Origin: Jaapia argillacea MUCL 33604
Taxonomy: Eukaryota; Basidiomycota; Agaricomycetes; Jaapiales; Jaapiaceae
DNA: 64,000 nucleotides
Assembly (NCBI GenBank): GCA_000697665.1
Contig: KL197771.1
Location: 25,980-89,979 of the forward strand
Reading direction: 5' to 3'
Of the stretch, positions 55,313 through 64,000 are shown piece after piece. The translations under genes were made by a program, and so were the position numbers. Position 1 is the first letter of the stretch; every line of letters starts with the position of its first letter. The notes below the pieces were generated by a model that was given only the letters and a program-made list of their open reading frames with translations, searched no databases and was not told the origin of the DNA.

Positions 55313-58003
55313 TTAATCATCAATAATTATAATGTCAGAGTCCTCTGTGAGGCGAACAGGGCTCTCCTCGAGCTTCACTGCAGCCTTGGTGGGTTCAACG
55401 ATGTGGTCATCCTCATCATCAGGGAACATGATAAAACCATATGTGTCACTAGCCTTCTTCGTCTTGATCGCCTGGTCCCGCAACAGGTTAAGGTCTGCTT
55501 GGATAAGTAGGATGGCGACCTCTGGGACTAAGACTCGGTTGACAAAAATATTGCCAGGTACGTGTATTGGCTGGGGTTCTGAGCGATTATTACGGCCAAT
55601 GTACCTGATACCATTTGTCTTGAGGTCAGGAAAGGCTTCGAGAAGGGATAGATAGATGGTTTGATATCCCTTCGGCCCATAACTAGAGGGGGTCATTCGG
55701 AAATTGAGAACGTAATGATCTAGGAATTGGTGAAAAAACGTACTATCCAACACCAATGCTCTTCATCACTCCATATTCGCCATTGAGATAGAAGGTCTGC
55801 ATGGTGCCGTCCTCCTTAACACTCTCCTCAAGCTTCTGAAAGTACGAATTGGTGTCTGGATCATGCACAATGTGCGAGAGTGTGGGGAGAAGGCTCTTGA
55901 TACGCGACGGAATTTGAGAAAGGTTGATATCTGTAGGCCAGTGTTCCCGCGATGCCTGAGCGGCAACTGAACTCTCGAATCGATGTCGTTCACAATGCTG
56001 TGCAGCGGCGGTGGCGGGGATGATTCGGAGATGATCTTTATTTCGTGTGATTGCGAGATCAGGAGCTGGGGTGCTGCGAGCCTTGAGTTCATCACATTGG
56101 TCGCGGAGACATTGAGAAGGCCTGAGGGGATAGATTTCGTCGCAGAAGGGGCAGAGAAGTCGAGAGTCGAGAGCCATGAACCCATCATCCGATGAATCCG
56201 ATGAATCATAGTCATCATCAACAATCACACGGCTCATTGGCTTTGTAACCGCGTGGGGCATCTCTTCATCTGTTACGGTCGCCGGAGGATCCAGAGAGGG
56301 AGCAAGAACAGGTGCCTGTTGCCCAGACTCGATGTCCTTGAAAGCGGCCACGAATTCAGGCCATTTCCCATCTTCACTCGCTTCAAGACGTTTGAATTTG
56401 GAAATGAGGTCTTTTCCAAGAGTTTTGGCACGGCCATACACTCCCCAGTGGACAGAAAAGGTGGACTGGACGAACCGAGCACCGTCAAAGGCAGCGCAGA
56501 AGGCGTTGGGAATGCGGAGTTTCCCCTTGGAACGTTGGGCCAAAAGAAGATCCATCTTCTCAAAACCTGCGAGAATGTATGCGGCAGAGTATGATGTGGG
56601 CCAGATTGAAACAAGGTCTCCCTTCCGAGAGCGCCGCTTCCGTGACTGAAGTATAGTTGTTCGAGAGCTTCCTTCGACAAATGAAGGAGGAGCATCGCGC
56701 TCCTCAACCTTCGGGAGAAATTGAGAAATCGTAGACGGTAACTCGTCGTCACTTTCGGAGTCCAAAGTCAAGTCGATGATGTTATCTTTTCGGCGACGTT
56801 TTGGAAGTGGTTCAGAAATTTGAGTTTCGTCGTTGGGAACACTAATTGAATCGCAGGGCCATTCTCGTTTCTGGCGAGTGGAGGATGACGATAAAGGACT
56901 GCGCCCTGCACGGCCTTTGCCCTTCCCAGGGATGGGCCCATGCTTCCGGATATAAGTGTCCAGCCCAGGGCATTCGGAGTCACTAAGATGTGGACCTTGT
57001 AATCCAGATGGTAATGCCCGGTAAAGGAGAATGTCGCCCTTGGCAACTGTTCGTGACGTAGCTCTCGTATGTCGCTCCCAGCCGGCATCGTAAGCCTCGA
57101 GGTAGATCTGATCGTTGAGGAGCCCAAACGAGTCAGAGATGGCGGGGTAGTGGGAGAGCGAGAACTTGGGGAAATGTTCAACGTCGACCGGAAATGTTAC
57201 CGCCGGTTCGTTAGGCTAACCAGAATTATCAGCTTTGCTTGATTCGCACTCGCACTCGCCACACCGAAATAGCTGACCTTTGACCAATACATTATCTTGA
57301 CCTGGATCTTTGTTGCGAGCTCAGAAGCACGTTGCTTCTTGTTAATCACCGAATCTTGCTTGGACGATGCTAATTGGTGTTGCTGTAACCACTCTGGACT
57401 GACATTTTGCCACATACTTGCAAGGGGAGCCGCATGATGGGTTGATGGAGCTGTGAGTGGCTGGCTCGAGGACGACGTCGTCTGCGGTACAAGGGGTTGT
57501 TGTTGTATGCCCGATCCTAACGGGGATGCAGTTCTGGTTGACGCCGCAGACAATCCACTACTGGAAGGCGAGATGACGTGGCGCTCCGTGGGCATGGTAT
57601 GGCCATGTTGTTTGCTCAGTCGCGTCGAAAGAGCAGCGATGTCAGTTGGGTGAACACCTGTGGCGACTCGTTTCGCCAACAGCTCTTGGACAACGGCCGT
57701 CGAAAGTCGATGTTTATTGTATGCGCAGGCGCGTTGAGGTATTCCGGCTGCGATCTGCGACTTCACCAAGCTCTGGCAACAGGAAATACACTGCTTTCCG
57801 GAACATTGAGTACTGCCCTTCGTCCTCGTGCCCCCCTTAGTGACGCATGTCACCGTTGCACAATGAACGGCAGCGGCGGATCTCGTAGACGTCGACAGTG
57901 ATGGCGTCGTACTTGGTTCAGATAGGAGTTGAGCATGTGGGGGGTTACGGGGTTGGTGTGATACGACGTGGTTTGTGTTAGGTAGATTTGCGAGGTCGTC
58001 CAT
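55313..58003 (-). CDS. RTC4-like domain protein with N-terminal Cys cluster, transposon-associated
   Basis: Exon 1 (from 58003) is Ser/Thr/Pro-rich with a Cys cluster 'STQCSGKQCISCCQSL' and 'RACAYNKHRL'. After a 63-nt intron comes 'FSLSHYPAISDSFGLLNDQI' and 'DILLYRALPSGLQGP', a basic disordered stretch, then 'FVQSTFSVHWGVYGRAKTLG'. The C-terminal RTC4-like region starts 'LLCPFCDEIYPLRPSQCLRD' (about 56155), continues 'QHCERHRFESSVAAQ' and 'REHWPTDINLSQIPSRI', and ends with 'YGPKGYQTIYLSLLEAFP' and 'VLVPEVAILLIQADLNL'. RTC4 was named in yeast for telomere capping, and the mushroom copies have no proven role. The frame shifts by one base at about 55743-55756 between 'KSIGV' and 'LDSTFFHQF', a frameshift or missed feature. 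It is convergent with the KDZ-type gene, 180 bases apart. Confidence 0.65.
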
Positions 58004-58635
58004 AGATAGCCGTCCTGATATAAGCGCCTTGACTATCTGCGGCGCTATGTCGTTGTGTAAAACGTCTGTGAGGAATAGAACGTAACGACACCACCGATTG
58101 GTGCACTGTCAGAATGAGTTCAGTCAATGCAGAGGGGAACGGTCAACAATCGGACATACCGTGCGGTGTATACGGTTCCTGTTCAACGAGTTTCCTGTGC
58201 CCTTGTTGACGGAGGGCGGATTCAGCTGATTATGACACCGAGGGCACGAATTCAAAGCAGAATAGAGGAGCATATAAATATTAGAGCACCATGGGCATGC
58301 TGAGGTGAATATACGATAGGGTAACAAAGAGGAGAGAGGAGAGAGGAGAGAGGAGATCGTCACTCGTGCCAAGTCATAATTTTTTTTGACACTCCGAGAC
58401 AACCAGAGGGAAAGCGGCGGACCAAACAGCCAAATCGAAGACAGACTTGGGATAATATAGCATTTTTCCAGATTATTAGAGGGCGCTGAAGGCAGCGTCG
58501 CGCCAGGATGTTGACGCAGCAATCTAGCAATTTAGCAGCTTGCCGGTTTGCCACATTGCTACCGTAAATTGCCATATGGGGGCAGTCCCCGCCAGCCGTA
58601 CTTTTTGGGTTCACCACAAATTCTATGCTTTCTTC
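58004..58635. other. Upstream region of the RTC4-like gene with a GA-rich simple repeat
   Basis: At 58327-58354 the run 'gaggagagaggagagaggag' is a (gagagga)-type simple repeat. No gene is seen. Confidence 0.45.
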
Positions 58636-59081
58636 TTTGACGGGCGCTATCGGACAAAATGTGCTTATTTTGCCCGCCGGAGCAGCTCTGTATTGATTTG
58701 CCTTGCTTCAAATCATGGTGAATAGCATTCCATCGACTCAACTCAACGGGAAATGATTGGTCTTGGTGAAAAGCCTGCTGCGGACAAAGGCCAAGCAGTT
58801 CTATCTAGGTCGAGTTAACTGCCCACTCAATTCGAATCAGTTCCATTCAGCTTCGTTTTCTTAAAGGAAATTTTGTTAACTTGGTTCCAACTGCCAAACT
58901 GGTTTGAGCCAAGGCTACGAAATCCCTGGGAGCCCTTGTATAACCATCCTTGGACAAACCTCATCAACCAGAGTTGTTTTGCAACGGTTTGAACTACCTA
59001 GGACTCGGTCAAAACGACGGTAGCCGGTTCTAGCTCAACATTGCACACTCAGGTTAATTTTGTCCAATACGGTCCGTCATA
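58636..59081 (-). mobile_element. MITE, inverted relative of 36182-36635
   Basis: The right end 'ttttgtccaatacggtccgt' plus 'cata' is the inverse of the left end of the other copy. The left end 'gacgggcgctatcggac' is worn. Inner blocks 'aaccagagttgttttgcaac' and 'gtttgaactacctagga' match it inverted. Many differences imply an older pair. Confidence 0.6.
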
Positions 59082-59099
59082 TTCTTCCCACCTTTTCAA

Positions 59100-59930
59100 G
59101 CCTCTTCCAGTTGGATGTTGACTTGAATAAATCAAGGAAAATCAAAATAATTTCAGAGATAATTTCAGAAGCAGTTCTGTATGGTTTTGATTGACTATAT
59201 CAAGTTTGAGGCTTTGTGGAAGAAATGGCATGAGTTTTGGACATACTGTACCATTTCGATCAATTCAACAAACTCGGGACTTTTTGATTTCTCCGACAAA
59301 TCTCAGAAAACCCGAAAAATCGAAATTAAATTATTCCAGGGGTTAGGAGGAATCGGCTGTGACGCGTGGCTGTCGAATTGATCGAAATGGTACAGTAATA
59401 TTTTGCTTTTCTTCTGCTTTAGAGCTTTAAGAGACCCAAATAAATTTGGAGAAACTCAGGGAAAATACCAGGGCCTTTTCTAAGTGGTCTGGAGGATCAA
59501 GGTAAGTTCTACCACAATATGTTGCTTCTTCTTTTCTGCTTTGGAGCTCAGAGAGACATGGATAAATTCAGAAAATTCAGAGAAAATTACAAGAACAGTA
59601 GTCTTTGGATATCTCTAAATAACCTGAATGCCAGAGTTTCTAAGGTGAATGCCCCCTTTTTGCCCATTTGAAGCCTAACAAACCATGAGTAAATTGCAGT
59701 TAATTGAGAGAAAATAACAAGGGTAGCTCTCTGTGGGTTTTTAGCTATGTAACATATTTGTTCTATATATAGAGACAAAGCACCTAGAATGATCCTTACT
59801 ACACAGATGTGCGACTTTGCAAGCCTTGGCAAGCAATGGAGCACTTGCACTACACATAGGCTGCCATAAAAAAGTCATCAGTAAATCAGAATCAATGGAG
59901 AGAAATTCTAAGAAAGGTCTTCATTGGTGG
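59100..59930. repeat. AT-rich degenerate repeat
   Basis: Boxes of the type 'gagataaattcagaaaattc' followed by 'agagaaaat' recur at about 59135, 59435, 59560, 59690 and 59890 at uneven spacing. No coding potential is seen. Confidence 0.45.
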
Positions 59931-60289
59931 AGCTTGCAACACCGGATTATCAAGGCAGCCTCGAAAAGTTTAGCTTAGTCAGCTGAGCGAGTGTGCCGTA
60001 TTTGGTCGTGGGCACCCCGTGAGAAAAACATAACCATGAGCATCCCGTGGAAAGAAAACATAGCTGCGCGTGGTGATGTCGGCAATGTCCGAGCTTCGTG
60101 TTTGGCCTCACCATCCCCGACTTTCGGGTTACCTCGATGTTGCCTCCAAAATTCAAAGGCCCTGCTTCCATCCTGCAGATAATATATTGTATATTTTGAA
60201 CCACAATCTGGAACATCCTGACATTCCCAAGTATCCCTCAACTCACAGCATGTCCTGGCCAACTCAGCCTCAGTTTCTCAAAGGTCAAA

Positions 60290-60860
60290 CTTGTTCCCCT
60301 TGCTCTTTTCCCCCTCTTTCCCCCTTCTTCTTCCCTTTCCTCCCTGCACCCTGCTGTTTTATCCATTCCATTCCCCTTCATCTTTCCAACCACTAACCCT
60401 CTCTTCTCCTCCTCCCAACTTCCTCCCTCCCTACCTTGATGCTGTTTGTTCTGTTCCTGTCCCCTTCACCCTTATCAATCACCAATCCATTGCCCCTCTA
60501 CGCCTCTATTCCAAGAACACTCCCTACCTTCCCCCCTCTATCCTACCTTCCTACCTTCCCCCCTTCCTCATTCCAACCCCTCCTTCTCACTCCCCCCTCT
60601 TCCTTACTCCCCCCTTCATCCTCCCCTCTTCCTCCCTCCATACATCCCCACCTTTATTTTCCCCTCCCTCCCTCTGCCCACCTCTCTTTTCCTGTTCCCA
60701 CTCCCCCTTTCCCTTCCCACCTCCTCCTTTCCCTTCCCACCTCCCCCTCTTCTCTCCCCACCTCCCCCTCTTTTCACCTCCCCCTCCCCCTCCCCACTTC
60801 TCCCCCTCCCTTTCTGCTTCCCTACTCTGACTTATTTCCCTCCTACTTTCCTAATTTTCT
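60290..60860 (+). repeat. Polypyrimidine (C/T) tract of about 570 bp
   Basis: The plus strand is almost only C and T, with runs such as 'ttcccacctccccctcttct'. The Pro/Ser/Leu-rich frames of up to 186 residues are low-complexity by-products. Confidence 0.85.
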
Positions 60861-61473
60861 GATCTTCTCCATCTCATTTTCTCTCCTTGCTTCTACTTTT
60901 TTCTTGTCCCTTCAACTTCTCCCTCAGATTTGTTTTGAACTTATTACTTGGGATGTATTTACCTCTTTTGTGATGATCGCTGGTCCTCACATATGATAGA
61001 TCAAGTATCCAAAGGAAAATCCATGGCCATCAGCCCTAACATAATGGCTTGAATGCCAAGCTCCACCAAAATGAGGGTTCACCCTCATAAAATACATAGT
61101 TTGGTTTGAGGGATTGAAACATGTTTCTGTATTCCCATGTATAATAAGAGTGAGTGCCTGGAAAATTTCTGATCAAATAATACTAATATACAGACGTACG
61201 ACTTTGCAAGTGTTAGTGAGCAATGGAGCTTCCACACTGAAATGCATAACTTTTAACCCTTGACAAACAATGAAGCTCCCCAATTGTTCTCAAATATTCT
61301 CCAATGTTCTGATTTTCTGAGCCTCTGAAAAGTCATAAAAAATCCAAGATTGTGCCACTTTGGTCAAAATCATACAGTACCTGTTTGCTCTGATGGATGC
61401 TCTGATTAAGCATCACATTTCCAGCTAACACTAAACATTGCACTCCCAACTAAGATTAAGCATTGCATTACCC
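60861..61473. other. AT-rich intergenic stretch
   Basis: No gene or clear repeat; AT-rich with scattered short runs. Confidence 0.4.
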
Positions 61474-62045
61474 CCCATGGTTGCCACGGGTCCCGACACT
61501 CGTCCTATCAATAGTTAATGGGAGGACGTTCTTTGTAGTTGTTTGCTTCCCTCAAATTGGTCAGCATTCAGAATTAGTCAGCATTTAGAATTAGTCAGCA
61601 ACCAACCTCCCTTTAGAGGACGAGACGGGTCGCGGAGTGACCCGCCGATGGACTTCCTTACTCACGCCTCCCCCGTGGTGCCACGGGTCCAAACAGCTAG
61701 TCAATAGTTAATGGGAAGACAATTCTTTGTAGTTGTTTGCCTTCTCTTAAATTAGTCAGCTTTAGTCAGCAACCCTCCCTCCCTTTAGAGAACGACGAGA
61801 CGGGTCGCGGAGCGACCCGCCGATGGACTTAGTTACTCACGTCTCCCCCCGTGGTGCCACGGGTCCAAACAGCTAGTTAACTATTGATGGGAGGATGTGT
61901 TTGACGTTGTTTTGAAATTAGTCAGCGGAGAGAATTAGTCAGCTTTATGTCAGCAACCAACTTCCCTTTATAGAACGAGACGGGTCGCGATGGACTTAGT
62001 TACTCACGCCTCTCCCCGTGCCCTGGGTCCAAACAGCCACTTATT
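61474..62045 (+). repeat. Tandem repeat, three units of about 180-190 bp with a palindromic core
   Basis: Units share 'gccacgggtcc', 'atagttaatgggagga', 'gtagttgtttgc', 'attagtcagc', 'cctccctttagag' and 'gacgggtcgcggagcgaccc' (variant 'gagtgaccc'), ending 'gatggacttagttactcacg'. Starts are near 61482, 61675 and 61850. 'gggtcgcggagcgaccc' can form a hairpin; the third unit has lost half of it. Confidence 0.75.
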
Positions 62046-62383
62046 GAGATAATGGACGAGATAATGGACGTTCCGACTGGAGCCTTACATAATTTGTGCC
62101 TGACCTCAATAGGACCAATCGAACACCTGTATTGTCATCACCAAGATCGATTCTCATTCCTCCCGTTCTGAACAATTGCGATTGTTTTTACGATTGCATC
62201 ACGGTACATAGTCTCCCTACCTCCTCTAGGACACCGTCTAAACATTCCTACCAGATTCGATTTGAGTTCCGCCCTTGCCTCTTTCAATTTAATTCGACCC
62301 CCCGCTCAAGGTTAGCTTTCTGTGCCACCCACCCTCTTCGACTTCGTTCACCCCTCGTTAGCAAATTCCAGTTTCAAAAAACC

Positions 62384-64000
62384 ATGTCTCAGCTACTTCG
62401 CTGGTGCTATGTCGACTTGCATGGTCGAGTTTTTATGTCTCCAAATACAACACAACCCCCTCCGGAAGTTGACTTAAACCTCTTCCCCACCCATAATTGG
62501 GGATTCCGCGCATTGGCTGAGGCACGACTCTCATCCAATATCTTCCCAATGCTGCCTTTTTTGTTTAAGCGACCCCTCCGCCATGGCCCACTGTTTGCTA
62601 GGCTCAATTATCGCTACGACGAGATACCCATCATCTTCGAAGACGGCGGTTGGTGTCTGGAGCCATTGATTCGGGACTCGTGGTGGGTCCTCGAAACTAT
62701 GTTACGGCGTCTCGTGGAGGTCGCTGCAGGAGCTTCGGGAAGGCGGACTTTCCCACTGGAATCATCCCGCCCGAATCATCCTTCGGAGGGAGGTTATGGG
62801 CAGCACTTCCTGAGGCAGGCTGAAGCACGCAACGCTTGCGCTGCTTGCATCCATAGCTTCGATCTCCTGATTGCCAATGCATCCATGTATTTGGCTTCTT
62901 GCAGCAGAGACTCTTGCACCTGGAGAGAGGAGATGACAAGATACGATGCCAACTATGCTGATTTGCTGTGCTCATCACCCATCAATCGATGGGAACCTAA
63001 CACTCGGGTCGGTGTGGTTGTTAACTTGCAAGATTGCAAGTGGCTCCGTAATCTGCCCACACTCTACCATTGCAACATCCCCATCTGGTGTTGCTGGGGT
63101 CACATTGACAATATCATTGCACCACGGGAAGATTTAGATTTTCTAAACCCCCCTCCTTCTCAAGTCGAGGTGGATCAGGCAATCCACCGTATAACTCTCC
63201 CAACCCCCGCACCCCTCCGTCGTTCCATTCATGATCCTCTCCCTGGAGAGACTTTTTCCGATTTCTTTGCAAGGCGCAGAACTCGCTCTGAGGAGCGTAT
63301 TGCGGCACCTGGAGGCGAAGGTCTCCGCGCAAGGATGACCAATAGTTTGTCGTTTCAGGAGCCTGAGAAGTCAGGAGCTAGGGTCTTCCGGTGGGAGGAG
63401 GAGGATGAAGGGGTCCTCGTCAGGGTGCCCGTTCCGCCGAAGGAAGTTCCAGGCATATTGAGTCGCACCAGGACGACTCACCTCGTCTATGACCCCTACA
63501 CGAATCAGTGGGATATATGTCCTCCTTTAGATCCAATCCCTTCTCCTCGTGACACTCCAAGCCGAGACCGAACACCGTCTCCGCATCCTGCCCCTTTAGA
63601 CGTTGTTCAGACCTCACCAGGTTATCGGTCACCGAACTCGCCACACCCACCATGCCCTTCTACACCACGTGGCTTGGACCCCGAAATCATGGGACGTCAC
63701 TTTACAAAGCGGCCAGACAAACGACTGATTGCAGCTGACTTCGCTCGTATCGGCAGCCGTCTTGTTGCGTCGACGCCAGCCTCCGTCGCATCCACGCCTC
63801 ACTTCGATTCCATTGAGACCAACCTTTATCAGCGATATGGTTTTGATATCCAGGCAAACCTACCAAGCCCACCTGCTTTGGTCACCTCTGGTTCTTCCAA
63901 TGCGTCCCACACTTCCAGCGGAGCTCAGGGGCGCAGCTGGAAGACCATCGAGCGGATATTTGGCTATGAAGTAAAGAACTTTGTGATTCCAAACCTCGAC
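62384..64000 (+). CDS. Large hypothetical protein, open to the end of the window (539 residues visible)
   Basis: The frame opens at ATG 62384 (MSQLLRWCYVDLHGRVFMSP) and has no stop up to 64000, so the protein is at least 539 residues. An N-terminal Trp- and Arg-rich part (residues 1-240, with 'EDGGWCLEPLIRDSWWVLET' and 'GVVVNLQDCKWLRNLPTLYH') ends in 'IPIWCCWG'. A proline-rich, charged middle carries 'VYDPYTNQWDICPPLDPIPS' and 'TPSRDRTPSPHPAP'. The last visible part is 'HFTKRPDKRLIAADFARIGS'. I recognise the general look of Agaricomycete multi-copy hypothetical proteins but no named domain. The long intron-free frame differs from the intron-rich genes elsewhere and could mean a mobile-element origin. 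Confidence 0.65.
   Translation, partial: MSQLLRWCYVDLHGRVFMSPNTTQPPPEVDLNLFPTHNWGFRALAEARLSSNIFPMLPFLFKRPLRHGPLFARLNYRYDEIPIIFEDGGWCLEPLIRDSWWVLETMLRRLVEVAAGASGRRTFPLESSRPNHPSEGGYGQHFLRQAEARNACAACIHSFDLLIANASMYLASCSRDSCTWREEMTRYDANYADLLCSSPINRWEPNTRVGVVVNLQDCKWLRNLPTLYHCNIPIWCCWGHIDNIIAPREDLDFLNPPPSQVEVDQAIHRITLPTPAPLRRSIHDPLPGETFSDFFARRRTRSEERIAAPGGEGLRARMTNSLSFQEPEKSGARVFRWEEEDEGVLVRVPVPPKEVPGILSRTRTTHLVYDPYTNQWDICPPLDPIPSPRDTPSRDRTPSPHPAPLDVVQTSPGYRSPNSPHPPCPSTPRGLDPEIMGRHFTKRPDKRLIAADFARIGSRLVASTPASVASTPHFDSIETNLYQRYGFDIQANLPSPPALVTSGSSNASHTSSGAQGRSWKTIERIFGYEVKNFVIPNLD

Noticed and set aside
60291-60996. Proline/serine-rich proteins of up to 186 residues
   Set aside because: They are translations of the polypyrimidine tract and have no real sequence complexity.

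Overview
The window reads as a transposon-rich, gene-poor stretch of nuclear DNA from a mushroom-forming basidiomycete (Agaricomycetes). The reasons are genes split by many 37-75 nt GT-AG introns with CTNA-type branch points, a Plavaka-type transposase, a CxC5/CxC6 cysteine-cluster protein of the KDZ transposon world, DUF6532, DUF6589 and RTC4-like proteins, a Helitron of fungal type, an F-box/leucine-rich protein and a large share of non-coding repeats. No species can be named from sequence alone, and I found no rRNA, tRNA or CRISPR.

Layout. 0-2 kb: the end of a 2.5 kb interspersed repeat (called R here) joined to a broken Helitron gene. 2.8-4.4 kb: an intact six-exon minus-strand gene whose N-terminus copies the histone H3 tail, followed by a PHD-like finger, a predicted caspase/CHAT-type peptidase domain and a zinc ribbon. 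5-10 kb: a DUF6589 relic, an AT-rich repeat, a broken copy of a RING gene and two small coiled-coil genes. 10.3-10.9 kb: a small acidic protein. 11-15.5 kb: a second R copy, then a large inverted repeat and related repeat units. 16.7-18.4 kb: an F-box-like/LRR gene. 20-21.2 kb: a four-exon hypothetical gene. 25-28 kb: a JmjC (KDM3-like) histone demethylase gene. 29.2-30.3 kb: an alternating tandem repeat. 30.9-32.6 kb: a terminal-inverted-repeat element that seems to have split a membrane-protein gene. 34-35 kb: a RING gene. 36-38 kb: a MITE, a candidate secreted peptide and a LINE 3' end. 38.6-40.8 kb: a JBP/TET-type 2-oxoglutarate dioxygenase. 41.8-44.3 kb: a full R copy. 44.5-58 kb: Plavaka transposase, DUF6532 protein, CxC5/CxC6-KDZ protein and RTC4-like protein in a row. 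58.6-62 kb: a second MITE and several simple or tandem repeats. 62.4 kb to the end: a long open reading frame that leaves the window.

How it fits together. Three genes write, erase or read chromatin marks (H3-tail mimic with PHD finger, JmjC demethylase, TET/JBP oxidase). They sit among DNA transposons and a transposon-associated gene cassette. An association of TET/JBP genes with KDZ transposons is already known in mushrooms. The H3-tail/PHD/peptidase protein is the part I do not recognise as a described system and is the main candidate for follow-up. Gene models here were spliced by eye; exon borders are predictions.
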